From positions 43,447 through 107,446 of the forward strand of contig JASANE010025003.1 in NCBI GenBank assembly GCA_030248225.1: 64,000 nt of DNA, in the 5' to 3' direction. Under the pieces are notes generated by a model. That model worked only from the letters and a program-made list of their open reading frames with translations. It was not told where the DNA came from and made no database searches. The stretch is from Trileptium ribeirensis. Taxonomy: Eukaryota; Nematoda; Enoplea; Enoplida; Thoracostomopsidae. Shown one piece after another: positions 11,862-23,970 of this stretch; positions within the stretch are counted from its first letter, which is position 1; each line of letters opens with the position of its first letter. Made by a program: the position numbers and the translations under genes.

Positions 11862-12290
11862 TCTCCATATTGGGGGTGGGGCGGGCGCCCTGGAATTTTC
11901 AAGTGACCCCTGGCAAAAAAGAGCTGCCCCCCGGTTCGTGCCCCCTGGTAAAACTTTGGGCTCCCCCGGTTTATCGCCTCTTGCTAAAATATTATTGATT
12001 CTGCTTTATAAAAACATACATAAAATTTGATACAAATTTGTATTAAAATTTGTTTCAAAATCGTTTTTCTCTCCATAAAGAGCGTCTTGACAGCGTGTCT
12101 GGCAAGGTTTTTAACACTTTTTCGCTTGACAAAATGCCCCTTGGCGACATTGGGCGCACCCTTGTTCCGAAACAGGGGAGCTCTTGGTTCATGCCCTTTG
12201 ACAAAATTTTCAGCGAATGGAGAGCCCAGCGTAACAGCGTTATAATTAACCATCCAAAGTTGGAGGTTCGAAGCCCCAAAAGGGTCATCT
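11862..12290. repeat. GC-patched repeat with short inverted ends and a B-box-like site
   Basis: The stretch begins with 'gggctctccat' (about 11862) and its complement 'atggagagccc' lies near 12218, giving an 11 bp inverted pair around about 355 bp. Inside are C-rich runs repeating the pattern 'ccccctgg.aaaactttgg'. Just beyond, 'ggaggttcgaagcccc' (about 12260) resembles a Pol III B box. Whether this is one element or two adjacent pieces cannot be decided here. Confidence 0.3.
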
Positions 12291-14179
12291 TTTGATCCCG
12301 GATATTCTAGCTGTAATCATTCCAGCAACAATTGATATGGTGCTGGTGGTTTGCAGAAGCCAGAAAATAATACATAAGGAATAAGAGTGCCAAAATTAGA
12401 CAAGCTTCAAGTTTCACATCGGGTCATGTCAAAATTATAACTTTGATAATATTGTTGGCCAATAAAATTCTAGGGGCAGAAGTGAAGTGAATGATACAGT
12501 TTACTAAAACTTTAGCTGCATATCTTATAGCAGGCTTAGACTACGCATAGACCTAAGTCGAGGGCATCCTTCCACCCCCCCCCCACAAACTCACCATGCC
12601 TAGGTTCCCCAAATAAAGAGGCAGTGCGCCCCATGGTGTATCTCGTTTAACCAGTTGTCCCTAGGTCAATTTATTTAGCTTCCCCCAGATCATGCCCGTC
12701 CCCAGATACTGTTCAGAAATGCTAAAATTTACCAAATTTTGTTCCGATGAGCTAAAAATATACAAATTTTTTCTCTATTTTGATTGAAAATCTTGAAATT
12801 TCTTCCAGTTGTGTTAAAAATACCAAAAATGCTTTATTTATGCACAAGTGAAATCGAGAGTAAATTATACATATTTGGCGTTTTTCTGATGTTTAATAAA
12901 GCTCTCTATGGTCCCAAACTCTACTGAAAGAGCTCCTTCTTCCACTACACGAGGGAATTCGTCCCCAGGTACTCTAAATTCCCTAGTTGTAAACTGGGGA
13001 CATCGAACTCAAGTTTTGTTAACCAATTTTTGTATTGTGTTGTGTCCTTGATTCGTGATATAAAGTAGGTAGTATTCTATTATACAAGCAGAAGAACTGC
13101 TCACTTTTGTTTTTCGCGGATATCCTCGTCCTCTTCGAATCCCTCTTCAAGAATCAAGCTAAAATCAAATGTCCAATGTTTTGCTGATTAAGGATGACAT
13201 AACAAAGTTCATCGTAATTTAAGGCAAAATGCATTATTAACAGACCTATAGTAATATTTTATAATTATACGCCAAATCGTTCCAACTAATTTTGTTTTTC
13301 AAGTCTTCCAACGATCGTAAATAAATAGCACACTTAGATATTATCTACCTTAGGGACGCCATGCGCAGAAGCGGAACAAACTTCATATTACGTACCTCAC
13401 CAAAATGAATGCTTAAAAAGCAATGAAATTTGAAATATTATGAATTCGATTTATATAACAATCATCGCGGCCGGACAACCAATTATTGTCTTGGACTGAT
13501 TATGTCAGACAAACCAATTTCGTATATAATTAGTAACGTCAATGATGCATGATTGTAATTATATAAATTCATTACATTATTTTCCAAATCAAAATTTTAT
13601 AGGTTTAGATCACAACCTCCACACTTAGACAGCGCAACAGGAACAAGAGAACAGATTAGCTTTCACTTCTATAGATACGGATAACAAAATACATTTATAC
13701 ATAACTGACCATTCCACACGATCAAAATTATATTTGGTCGCGGATCAATGTACTAGAGCATTAAGTCAGAACAGTCTAAATATAAGCAGTAATGTTGAGT
13801 TTTGTTATAACTGTTTTTGTCAGGGCGACCATTTTTGTGTTACTTCAAAACACCTGGGGTGCTGGTTGTTCACCAGGGTACGAATTGGGGGAGCCGCCGA
13901 AATCCTGGAGGAGCTCGGAAATCTTAGGGCTCCCCATACCGTCTGTGAAGACGCCAGATTTAAACACAATGGAACTAAATAGTCTACTAATTCAATAAAA
14001 AACCTACTGCTTCATCGCAATGTTGGCCAACTGCGTGACGAGCTTGTACGTGTCTTCAAAATTCAAAAACATTGAAAAATTCGATGAAACGTTATTATTT
14101 GTCGTGACGGTTATTGATTGAGGCAACCAAAGTTTTGAATTTTTCTCCAACTTCTGAATATGTTTAAAATTGACAATGA
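12291..14179. other. No recognisable gene
   Basis: The longest frame (13734-13982, 82 codons) has no family motif, only several Cys residues without regular spacing. A poly-C run lies near 12578. I see no repeat with a partner elsewhere in the window. Confidence 0.45.
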
Positions 14180-14878
14180 CGCCTTGTCTCACCCATTGAT
14201 ATAACTACGTCTACACCAAGAGATACGTCTAAATACAGTGGTGATTTGAAAACAGCACCCACGAAAACCCATATGAAGTTATTTTGAGCCACAAATCTAT
14301 TAATATACCGTTATAAGTGGTTACGTCACGGATGACTATATATGGCGTCGGGCCCAAATTTGGCCTGAAATACCAATTGACCCAGGGGACCTGTCAACTC
14401 AGGTAGCCCATAGCAGCTCTATCCACACTCCAAATTTCGTTAGAATCGCTTGAGTGGTTAATAGCTACACCTCGACAAAATTTGGCCAAAATTTTGGAAC
14501 TTTGCCAATTTGCTAAAGTACCCCATTTCCTATAGGGATCCGACCAAAACAATTTATATACCCATAAATAAAGCTTCCCAGGACACATATTTCGATATCA
14601 AAATGATTCAAATCGGCTCAAGGGTTACCGAGTTATAAGCAAAAATGACCCATTTTAGCCATATACCCCTGGGTGGGACGTGTGGGCTAGAATCGGAATA
14701 CAACCTCCAAAAGGCACATCTAAAGTATTGTAGCTTTCATATCGTTTTAAGTTGAGATAACGAAGTCTTGTTTACAGAGAAAAAATAAACGGACGCCCAT
14801 CTTTTTCACCATAGGACGGTCTAGTGAGAATTCTTCGATTCCGAAGCTAGCGCTACTCTATCTCCGAATTCAATTACA
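14180..14878 (+). repeat. Dispersed 0.7 kb repeat, copy A
   Basis: This whole segment is matched in inverted orientation at 39788-40550. Shared landmarks in order are 'agatacgtct', 'acccatatgaa', 'atctattaatatacc', 'gactatatatggcgtc', 'ccaattgaccca', 'ctacacctcgacaaa', 'tataaataaagcttcc'-like, 'atgattcaaatcggctcaagggttacc', 'ctccaaaaggcacatct', 'aaataaacggacgcccatctttttcaccatag' and 'gagaattcttc'. (Longer landmarks are given as positions only in part.) Similarity is roughly 75-80% by eye. There are no clear terminal inverted repeats or coding frames. The 750 bases that follow contain no recognisable feature. Confidence 0.8.
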
Positions 14879-15631
14879 TTGGACAAGTTCCTAAATGTGA
14901 ACATAACATTCTGCAATCTTGTATTTGTCAGACACTGAGAATTTTACGCAGCGGTAAATCAGAAAATTCTGTGAGCTATGTATGTACACACATGTCGCGA
15001 GAGATATTTGGAAAATCGTAGCTACATGTTAGAAGTAAAAAATAAAGCATAATTATGCAACGAAAACGAACTAATATATCACAAAGTGTTCAATGCAGAA
15101 TTCGCTGCTCGTATTTCATTCGTTTCAAAATGTAGCAGCAGTAACCAGTTTAAAAACTAACGTAAGAAACGTACATAGCAACCATGCCCATAGTATTTAT
15201 AGTTTAACATACCTAAAAATTAACATGATCCGCAGATTTGAACTTATTTCAAACCATTATAATAAATTGTGTTATTAAATATGTAGAGTATATAGTAAAT
15301 CTGTTTACGGTGGGTTTATAAGGAGTAATTAGGAATTATTTCTCGTGCAACATCTAAGACGCCAAAGACAAAGCGAGATAAGGCTAGGCTTGAATAATTC
15401 TATTTCCGTTTGGGAAAAGGTATCAAAATGCAGATTTTTGGCGTACTATCTATGCTGCCCTCTCCATTCGCTTAAAATCTTATTAAGAACCACAGGCAGC
15501 CGGATTTAGCCAGGCGGTATAAAAAGGGGCACTATCAGTTACGGCGGCGAACTCAGTTTTTTAATGAAAAAGACAAAACAGTTACGAAATATCGCTGCAA
15601 AAGCGTCTCTCCTGTGCAAATTTTAAACTAT

Positions 15632-15800
15632 CAGCTCATCTTATCGTCAAGGTGATAAATTCTGAGCGTTGAGGATGTTTCATTTACAGAGACATACACA
15701 GCTATAGTAAGCATCAAACTACAAAGTGGGCCGTCGAGCATCAGCCATGTTGCTTGAATTGTTGATGAGATACGCCTGCCTACTGACAATGTAGGAACTC
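15632..15800 (+). repeat. Module shared with 22594-22699
   Basis: The phrases 'tcaaggtgataaattctgagcgttga', 'agagacatacacagct' and 'ttgatgagatacgcctgcctac' recur near 22600-22695 as 'ccaaggtggtaaatactgagcgttga', 'agagacgtacacaact' and 'ttgacgaaatatgcccgcttat'. Here it lies directly before the 170 bp array. At 22.6 kb it lies directly before an LTR-like sequence. Confidence 0.65.
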
Positions 15801-15837
15801 ACAATGTACTAGTATCATGTAGGAATTCACAATATAC

Positions 15838-17070
15838 AAGTGGTAAATTGCTCTACAAAATAAGACCAATAACATTCATATACCTCGAACGGTTGTGAAG
15901 ATATTGCCGCTTACTAGTATTTCGGGTCCCGTAGGTCCATTCAAAAGCCAGGTTTGACCCAACCCTGCACTGTAAATAGTGAAAATAGCACCCATGTTCG
16001 AATATATAGAAGATAAATTGCTCTGCAAAATGAAACAAAAACTCTTATATAGCTCTGGCGGTTGTGAAGATATTGTTGTTTTCGTGTATTTTGAGTCCTA
16101 TGGGCCCATTCAAACACGCGTTGTGACACAATCCTGCAACTTAAATAGTGAAAATAACACCACACCATGCGCAGAGGATTAATAATTGTTTTACAAAATG
16201 AGACCAACAGTAGCTCGAGCGGTTCAGGAGATATAATAATTTTTGTCTATTTTGGGACCCTTGAACACATTCAAAAGTCTGTTTTGAGCTAATATTGCAG
16301 AATAAATACTGAAAATAGCACCACACCATGAATAGTTATGTAAAGTAACATTGCTTTACAACATAACACCATTAACGCCAATATAGCTCGAGTTTGTTAT
16401 TGCAGTTTTTTGTTATTCATATTGCCACTTCTTTCTTTACAACATAACACCAATAACGCCAATATAGCTCGAGTTTGTTATTGCAGCTCGATATTGCAGT
16501 TTTTTGTTATTCATATTGCCGTTTCCGTGTATTTCGGGTCTCATGGACCTTTGAAAAATCCATATTGATCCAACCCTCTAGCTTAAATCATGACAAAAGT
16601 AGGACATCATCTGCAGTTATACAGAGGAAGAATTAATAAATGTATTTTACAAATATTTGGTTTAGTTGTACTTGTGTTGGAACAATTACGCATTTTAGCA
16701 GGGCCATACGCATTTTTATTTTTTAAGAAAAACGTAAATTACGCATTGCGCGAAAAGAAAAACCCTAGCTGGAAGCCCCCTGAACAAAGACCCTAGGTAA
16801 ATTCGGTTCTGCGGTGAGGCCAGGATACAGCTCGACCTGTTACGGAGATACCATTGTCATGTATTTTGGGTCTCATGGCTTAACTTAAACACATTTTGAA
16901 CCAAATTTTACATGCTAAAGAGCCTCGTAGCAAAGCATTGTATTATACTTCTTAGAGGCTTATCTGCCCTACAAAATGAGCCCAGCATGACTCGAATACG
17001 CATAGCAGTTGTTAAGATACAAAAAATACGTGATATTTGAGAAACCCGACCCGAGCCCGTTGGCCTGGCG
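15838..17070 (+). repeat. Tandem array, ~170 bp units, locus 1
   Basis: Units begin with a version of 'aaattgctctacaaaatgag' (about 15845, 16014, 16187, 16345, 16970). They continue with a 'ctcgagcggttg.gaagatattgccgtttt.gtgtattt.gggtc' core and end with 'ccattcaaa', 'tttgacccaa', 'ctgca' and 'aaatagtgaaaatagcacc'. Copies are diverged. Unit 4 carries an internal 80 bp duplication (16372-16500), and an unrelated 180 bp piece interrupts the array at about 16620-16800. The terminal unit at 17035-17065 ends 'cgacccgagcccgttggcc', matched by the terminal unit of the second array near 36225. Confidence 0.8.
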
Positions 17071-17210
17071 TTTTTTGGAAGGAAGATATTGGATCCGCGC
17101 TTCGCGCATCATTAAAGCGCTCAAATAGACATTAAGGTTTCAATTACTTATAGCGGAAACCAGTCCATCCAGCCAAAGATGAGTTGCGGATCGCCCGATA
17201 AACCCAATAA

Positions 17211-17290
17211 ATGACGAATATTGTCAGATTTCACCACTTATACGAGTAATAAAATTTCTTCGCTTCACTCGTTTCGTTCGCTCCATTCAG
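17211..17290 (-). repeat. Short dispersed repeat, partner of 10965-11035
   Basis: The complement of this segment matches 10965-11035 over about 70 bases. It lies 110 bases before the SINE-like sequence at 17401. Confidence 0.55.
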
Positions 17291-17400
17291 AAATCAACAA
17301 GTTTTCACGCGATTTGATCGTATTTTTTTACTTCAAAATGGGCTCCAGAAAAAATTATTTTTGTCAACTGGTAAACGTAAACGTTTTTAACAAAAAATAA

Positions 17401-17545
17401 AAATTTGCTACCAAGAATTGAACTAGGAAATCTCGAAACATTGCCAGGTGTACTAACCAGGGAAAAGGATATAGGAATCACGACACTTTTACAAATGTCA
17501 TGATCCCTGCACCCCTTCCCAAATTTTGTGAGCCCCACTACGTAT
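17401..17545 (-). repeat. tRNA-like SINE fragment (copy 2)
   Basis: On the minus strand the segment reads 'tggttagtacacc' (17447-17459, A-box-like), then 'tggcaatgtttcgag', then 'cctagttcaattcttgg' (about 17411-17427), which forms a T-arm with four of five stem pairs and a good B box. The acceptor ends do not pair, so it is not a working tRNA. It shares order and several words with 3940-4110. A tRNA-derived SINE is the most likely origin. Confidence 0.45.
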
Positions 17546-17579
17546 GCCACTCAAAGTGACCTGACAACTCTCTGATCTT

Positions 17580-20543
17580 AATCGTCGTACTCGATCCATG
17601 ACCGACAGCTATAAGCATAATATAGAGCAATTTGAAATAAGGAAATTTCCTCATGACAAAGTTCATCCTATCAACGTAAATAAAGCAATGACGAGAAATA
17701 TAAAATCTAACTTACAACAACATCGGTCCATCTAATTTTAAGTGAAGTTTGCTTTCCCATTATAAACGAGTAGAAACACAAGCAGTTGACACTGAGATAC
17801 ATATAGCCTTGAACTGGAATTCGGCCACGCCAATAACAACAACTATAGTCTTAAAAATAACAGTCATATTCCGTACAATACCAAGGTACAATCCAACAGT
17901 AAGATTAATATAATGACGGGAACTATACACGGTGTCATTTAAGTAAGGCAGATAAGCCGCATGTATTACATAGAATAAGTAAAACAAAGCTGCACATCTC
18001 TGTTTACATTAAAGACATAAAGCACGTCATTTTGCACAAACCAAAAATCTGATAAACGTAAATTATTCATGTTATACATGTTATCAATTTAATTGGTTCT
18101 GAATAAATTTCGCTCATATGGGAAAACGCGGGTTTGCTTCGGCACCTGACAGCTCCTTGAGGAGTCGTCTGGGGGAACTTCGAATGGAGAAAGCGAAATG
18201 CAAAATTCAAAAGCGGTGGACTACAAATTTTACAATTTTGCGGCAAATTTTATGAAAATAATTGTTCGGCATACTGCACTTGTGCAATCATAACTATTAG
18301 TAAATGTTATAAAATGTCATTTTTGTTCACTTTAATACCAATGATAGATTACTAAATGAACAAATAAAATGATTGATATAGCAGTGCCCGGGCAACATAA
18401 AACTTCTGAAAAGGATACCAATCGGCGGCAAAACGATTTTAGCAGGGGTCGAGCGATGGTGTACCGTATAATGTAGGTGCGACTTCTCACCACAGCCTGC
18501 TCCCCCTAAAGCGAAAACTCATGTTTTATAATAACGTTGGAATCATGTTTTTAGATTCAGCTACTTTCACTTGTTTTCAGAAGGCGCAAGAATGAAAGAG
18601 ATACACAAACATATCAATATCTATATTGCCAAACGTAAGAAAAACATACAGTTAACAAGCTTTTCGTCGTTTGGGAGATTAAACAGCTTGTGAAATCGAG
18701 CTTGAACATTTTTGTGTGAAGTTTCCTCTTCTGAAACAAATATTTTTACAATCCAGTTATCCAGGACATACATTCCTTTACGAATGAAAAATGTTAAGGA
18801 CATGTTTCTAAAATGATTAAAGCTACACTACATTCCTAAAAACGATTGTGGCGACATTGTGAACAAGCGAACATTGATCACAAATCGAACAAGATTTACT
18901 AGCCGCTAGCAAATCTCGAACAATCTTTGAAAATCTCTTGAAAAAATCTCAAAAACCGTGCTAAAAAATAAAATCGTGGCTAACAAAATTCGAATACCTT
19001 TCGAACAAGTTTGAAATTTTTCGAACGAACACCCAACAAACGGCGAAAGAACAACACTCATTCCTGGTGACTTCTGTCAAAGTACACGCTTAAACATACA
19101 GGCAGCACTTAATAGTTTACTTAATAGTTATGCTTATTTGCAGTATTATTAATGACCATTTGTAATTTAGTGTGCGTTATTGCGGCCTTCACATAAAGTT
19201 GGCTTTTCTGTAACAAAAACAATTTACATTTTATAGTACAATCTAGTTTAATTAAATTTTAATTTACCACGTCTACAACTTAAATCGTAATTCGGATGCT
19301 GTCTACAGGGAACACGGTTGTTCTAAAATGTTAAACACACTTTTAAACAATTACAATTATTGCAACAAAAATAAATAATATAACCTTAAAGCATACATAG
19401 CCATAGTGTTATATGACCGTGAAAAGCGCCATTGTTTTTAGTTATGAAAATCAAAATATTGTTATAGCAAATATTTTAAATATACATTATTATTGGGTTA
19501 GTCGTTCGTTACTGTTTAATACCCAGTTTTCTTAAAATGTAATAAGAAAAATATAAACCAAGTGATAAATTTAAATGTAAGGATTCAAAATGAACGGAAT
19601 GGTGGACTAAAATGTCAATAATGTACGACAGTAATCAGACATTATCACTTTATAAATAAGTGATTTGTCCGTGGTACATACCAACAACCTCTGCAGTTTT
19701 CGGTGATTCCGAGATAAGGCTTTCAATTTTACAGCGAACGTACTGTTGAATATCTTCGTCCGATTCAAATGATTCTAAATTTCAGCACATGAACAACTTA
19801 AAATTTACAGTGACAACAAGGCAACTATTTTGTTTATTAGTTTTACATAGCAAGTTAGAAAAAATACCCTTACGGGAATTGAAAACACGAATTCCTGGTC
19901 ATGTAACCTTTGAAAACTATAAAATATATTTAGTCTTATCGTATAATCAGTTTGAAAAATCATGTTTGTCTGTGCAATATTTTTACGCGTTATAAATTGA
20001 AAATGTTTTTTTCAGTCATAAAAATGGCCTTTTCTATATCGCTCACCAAAATATTGAAAACAAGTAGAACACTAAACCCATTTAAAAAGTCATTTCATTC
20101 ACTTATATATCGAAAACTAGCACAACATCGAACACCAGTTAAAAGCTGATTTTTACAATTTTCTCTTACCACCTCTGTTGTTCACTCGCGAAAATATCGA
20201 AAACACGCAAAAGACTAAACTCCTAACCCAAAACTTACATTTTATTCAATCGCTAAAACATCAAAAACAAGTGTTTGTAACACACCTTAGTGAGTGCTAT
20301 TTTTGGTATGTAAAGTTGCAAAATCAAGAGTATCTGCTAAATAACATTATTTTTTATTACGTTTCCACTTAAGAAAGAGAAATAATTATTCCGTAGTTAA
20401 GGAGACGAATTTGAAATGATATCCTGGAGAAAGTGGAGGTTCAAAATTTTATTCATTTTAGATACAGAACTAAAGTTTCATACACAGAGGATAATACAGA
20501 GTAACCCAATATGTCATCTGTAAACAAAACATTCTGCCTAGAA
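17580..20543. other. No recognisable gene; AT-rich
   Basis: Frames are short (up to 75 codons) and motif-free. Around 18840-19060 the words 'cgaacaa', 'aatctcgaacaa' and 'tcgaaca' recur irregularly. Nothing here can be assigned. Confidence 0.45.
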
Positions 20544-21690
20544 CAGGGAGTAACCGGAATTCCGGTTCCGGCGAAAATCGTGTTCCGGTTGCGGTTCCGG
20601 AAAAGGGCAAAAACCATACCGGAACCGGAATTCCGGTTTAATGTTTGTTTGAAATTTTCCACGTTTTTTGCTTCATCCTGTAATCCAAACATATGTAATA
20701 TATATAATACAATGATCAAGCTCCAATGCAACCAAGCAAAAGAAAACATTAACTAACCAATTTGCCGTGTGAAACGTAAGTAGGGCACATAATTTGAGCA
20801 GGAATTTTTCATAATAACCTGCATGAGTTTGTTAAATCAAAGCCAGGTCCATGCTTGTATCAGCTATTTTACACATCCAGAAGTCTGTGGGATACGTTTG
20901 AATTAAACCGGTCCAACTCGGTAACAGAGTATGGCTTACGCAGAAGTACTTAGGGTATGCTTGGCTAACATAAATTGCGTCAAGCACCCGCCAGTGCGCT
21001 TGTAAACTTGGTAAATCAATCTAAATTGCAGTAAACTAACGTTATCTGCAAATCAGCTAGAAACTGCTTTCTTGGCAATGAACTGTATTTATTGAAACTG
21101 TGCGAGCAGCATCACAGTGTGTCTCATTTATAGCATTATGATTAGAAAGTTATCATCATTATGATCTAACTGACGGGCACTGTTTGTCCAACGCTAGCCT
21201 AAACAGTGTCTCTGACCACTGATCAGAAAATTACCTTCTATCTATTATTCTCTTAGAATCATATAAACCAAAAATTTTAAGTTTCCTACAGAAGAACATG
21301 CAACAAACGTATGTGTAGTAAAGGAAGGCGACTGGAGACAGAGCGAAAGTGTGTATTCTACGCTCCAAGCTTTGTAAGCACATTAGATTTGACGCAGTAT
21401 ACGCAATGGTGTATAAGTGGAAGACATTTTTTGCTCTGAATGTCCAAAACCCGACATATTTGATCGATAAATAAACGTTATTAGCTTCCTCAGTCTCTTT
21501 AAAGTTTCAGAAAGGCAATAATACCGTCGCAATACATTAAGTTTAATGTAAAAGTTATTTTTAATGCATTTTAAACCCACTATACCTTCATTTCTTACAT
21601 CACATGTTTTACTATATATAAATTTCGAAGACCAGGTTCCGGTTTAAATGAACGGTTCCGGTTGCTGGTTCCGGTTCCGTTTATTCCCTG
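20544..21690 (+). mobile_element. hAT-type non-autonomous element, copy 1 (1147 bp)
   Basis: The left end reads CAGGGAGTAACCGGAATTCC and the complement of the right end reads CAGGGAATAAACGGAACCGG. Subterminal regions are packed with GGTTCCGG/CCGGAACC words. The interior is AT-rich and matches copies at 23979-25036, 57826-58866 and 59510-60652, for example 'gatttgacgcagtatacgc', 'tatataaatttcgaagacca' and 'aacttaatgta...'-type phrases. No transposase frame exists. Flanks (gcctagaa and gtcgtgtt) are not duplicated, so one end may have been rearranged. Copy 2 supplies the 8 bp duplication that supports the hAT call. Confidence 0.8.
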
Positions 21691-22257
21691 GTCGTGTTGT
21701 TTTCATGTTCTATTTCATGCAGTAGTGTAAGCTCTTAATTCTTTCTTGTTAATATAGAAACGGCGATATGGTTCGTTTTCGACTTTAGCAAAACTGTACT
21801 TTTTATAGTGTAAAACACTAAAATATTTTATTTACAGTTCGAAGATACTTTTGATTTTGCAAAAATAACACTAACTTAGCGGTGTCTTTCAACAAGAGTT
21901 CAATGTTTTAGCGAGAGAAATAACGACTTTCTAAACGGATTCGGTGTACTGCTTATTTTCCATATTTTAGTGAGTGATATAACAAACGACATTGTTGACT
22001 GAAAAAGTAATTTTCATTTTATACCCTGCGCATAAAATCAAACCGACAAATACGATTCTTCAAGCTGATTTTTACATAGTATAGTTTTGCAGAGTTTTTT
22101 CCAAATCCCGTTAAGGGAATTTTTCTATCCTGTTTTTGGTACTTTTCTTTATCTAATTAAATTGCAATAAATTCTAGCATACATAAAAATGTTTTCTCTG
22201 CAAGGAACACCATGTTTTTCACAAAATATAGCAATTAGAATAGGAGCACAACATGCG
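21691..22257. other. No recognisable feature
   Basis: The stretch is AT-rich with no long frame and no repeat I can match. Confidence 0.4.
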
Positions 22258-22575
22258 AAATATTGCATTTTAAGCATTTTTGACACCACAGAAAGAATAT
22301 AAAACCGTACTTAGCCTGACCAAACAATGTACAAGTCATAACAGTGCCCTCTATTTTCTTATAATCACGGTTACCCTAATGCCTAAATTAACGTCTTACA
22401 ATCACTAAAGGGGAATATCGCATATTACATGTGCTAGAGGCCAAATATTGCATATTTAACCTTCAAAGAGTGTTTGTCACAATTTTAAGGCTACAGAATA
22501 GTACTTAGTTTATCCAAATAGCGTTCAGCAAGTCACCTTGGTGCCCAAATTAGCTTGTTGTGTTCACTGAAGTAC
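22258..22575 (+). repeat. Two tandem ~190 bp units; third unit at 36335-36423
   Basis: Unit 1 (22258-22440) and unit 2 (22448-22575) share 'atattgcat.tttaa', then 'ttgacacca.a' / 'tgtcacaatt', 'gtacttag', 'ccaaacaatgt' / 'ccaaatagcgtt', 'aagtc', 'gcc.aaatta' and 'cact.a'. The second unit also matches 36335-36423 ('ctaagcctacccaaatagtg', 'cagtcaccctagttccgaga', 'tatattcactga'). Confidence 0.55.
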
Positions 22576-22593
22576 TTATACTAAAAGCTTGTT

Positions 22594-22699
22594 TCATCGC
22601 CAAGGTGGTAAATACTGAGCGTTGAATAAAGTAATTTAGAGAGACGTACACAACTTCCATTGCTTCAATAATTGACGAAATATGCCCGCTTATTGCGTA
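22594..22699 (+). repeat. Module shared with 15632-15800
   Basis: This is the second copy of the 'aaggtggtaaatactgagcg' module. Its match to the 15.6 kb copy stops where the LTR-like sequence begins at 22700, which suggests the LTR-like sequence inserted into it. Confidence 0.6.
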
Positions 22700-23360
22700 T
22701 GTAATACTCGGGACGCTGCTGTACTATGCAACTTCCAAGCAAAGTGCCCATACGACCCCAGCTATCATAACCTCAACAGTAGGCTTAAATTCTTGATTCT
22801 AGGACCATTGCGTAGTAAGACCCAAGAAGCTACGAAGCTTAAAAAGCCGCAAGAGGACGTGTTCGGATCCCGCCGGATTGGTTGAGCAAGTCGCCTACGT
22901 GACACTATCTTTGAGATCCCCAGGGAGGTTGGCTTCATCACCAGGTCACACGTCAAGGAGACCATACCGCTATTCCCTGTTATGATCTCATCTGGAAGTT
23001 TAGCGAACCTAGATTGTTGGGCTTGGCCATATAGATTTTTGCTTATTAATCTATAGCCACATTGGACCTCCGGTTCGGACGACAATCCCTCGTAGCGTCG
23101 GGTTGTTGTGCTCCGATCAGCTGCGAAATTCGGAATTGTTCCCCGAATTTTCCCTACTACGTTGGACCTTTGAAACTCTCGCGCACATACTCGATTAGTG
23201 ATTGCTGATTGGCTAACAAAACACGCTGAGGCTTGCGACTTTTCGTCCCCAAGCCTGAATGCAGTTCGTCGACAGCGGCGACGATTTCAAACCCCATTGT
23301 ATATAAGGCTACAAAAACACGATGGGTTTTCAACGATTATTTATTGAGAAACGAATCGGT
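22700..23360 (+). mobile_element. LTR-like sequence, family X copy 1
   Basis: It starts TGTAATACTCGGGACGCTGC. The complement of the 51.9 kb copy starts TGTAACACGTGACGCTGCTG, and the 32.1 kb copy starts TGTAATCCACGTGACGCTGC. All three continue with 'tgcccatacgacccc.gctat', 'gccgca..ag', 'accataccgctattccct' and 'gatttcaaacccc'. The TG start, roughly 0.65-0.7 kb length, a TATA-like 'tgtatataagg' at about 23299 and a conserved element after it fit a retroviral-type LTR, here solo. No matching internal coding region flanks it. The original right boundary is uncertain. Confidence 0.5.
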
Positions 23361-23517
23361 TACAAATTCGATACGAGTTAACGTGTTACGGCAATCTATT
23401 CAATAAGATCAATACACATAAGTAATGGACATGATACAATTAACGTAAGATGAGCACATATTTTACTTGAGTAAATTGGGTCAAGTCGATCGACTCCATT
23501 TACTAGTGGGTCTTAGA

Positions 23518-23640
23518 GAGCACACGGGGTACTCCACATTTTCTTGGGTTATTGAGAGCAGAGGGCTGCTCCGGAAAAATTTCTTCTTGAGAGCAGAGGG
23601 CTGCTCCTAAAATTTTTCTATTGAGAGCACAGGAGTGCTC
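23518..23640 (+). repeat. Four regularly spaced hairpins with compensating changes
   Basis: Four short inverted repeats lie at 23518-23534 (GAGCAC, 5-base loop, GTACTC, one mismatch), 23556-23571 and 23591-23606 (GAGCAG, AGGG, CTGCTC) and 23625-23640 (GAGCAC, AGGA, GTGCTC). Starts are 38, 35 and 34 bases apart, and each of the last three is preceded by TTGA. In the fourth, the closing pair changes from G-C to C-G on both arms, so the stem is kept. They lie just downstream of the LTR-like sequence. About 330 bases of unremarkable sequence follow. Confidence 0.7.
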
Positions 23641-23970
23641 CGATAAAATATATTGACTAGGTTGAGCTAAGCTTAAGTCAAAGCTTAGGCCGGATCGAAG
23701 GAAGCACCTTGTAGTTCATAAAGTTTGCTCGAGCATTACTATTAATTTATTATTTGGATACTTAGATCCTCAATTCAAACATTTCATTACTTTATTGCCG
23801 TACTATTATTTATCTTAGTAATATTAAGTTAGGTGCTTATTATATTTGTGCAGTAAGTGAAGTCCTAGGTTCTGAGTGCTACCATTACACAATGTCATCG
23901 TTGGAAAGTTGAAGAATTTTATACCCATTAGGACTCGCTTCGCTACAGTTAACATGGTGACTAAACTTAC

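Noticed and set aside
12230..12290. tRNA gene around 'ggaggttcgaagcccc'
   Set aside because: Only the T-arm region is tRNA-like. I could not pair acceptor, D and anticodon stems.
20511..20756. 81-codon frame over the hAT-type left end as a gene
   Set aside because: It is created by the CCGG-rich terminus (residues such as FRLRFRKRAK). The same region in other copies is not kept open.
22258..23640. CRISPR-like array of regularly spaced short repeats at 23.5 kb
   Set aside because: There are only four hairpin units with unequal repeats and no conserved spacer-repeat pattern, in a eukaryotic-type repeat context.
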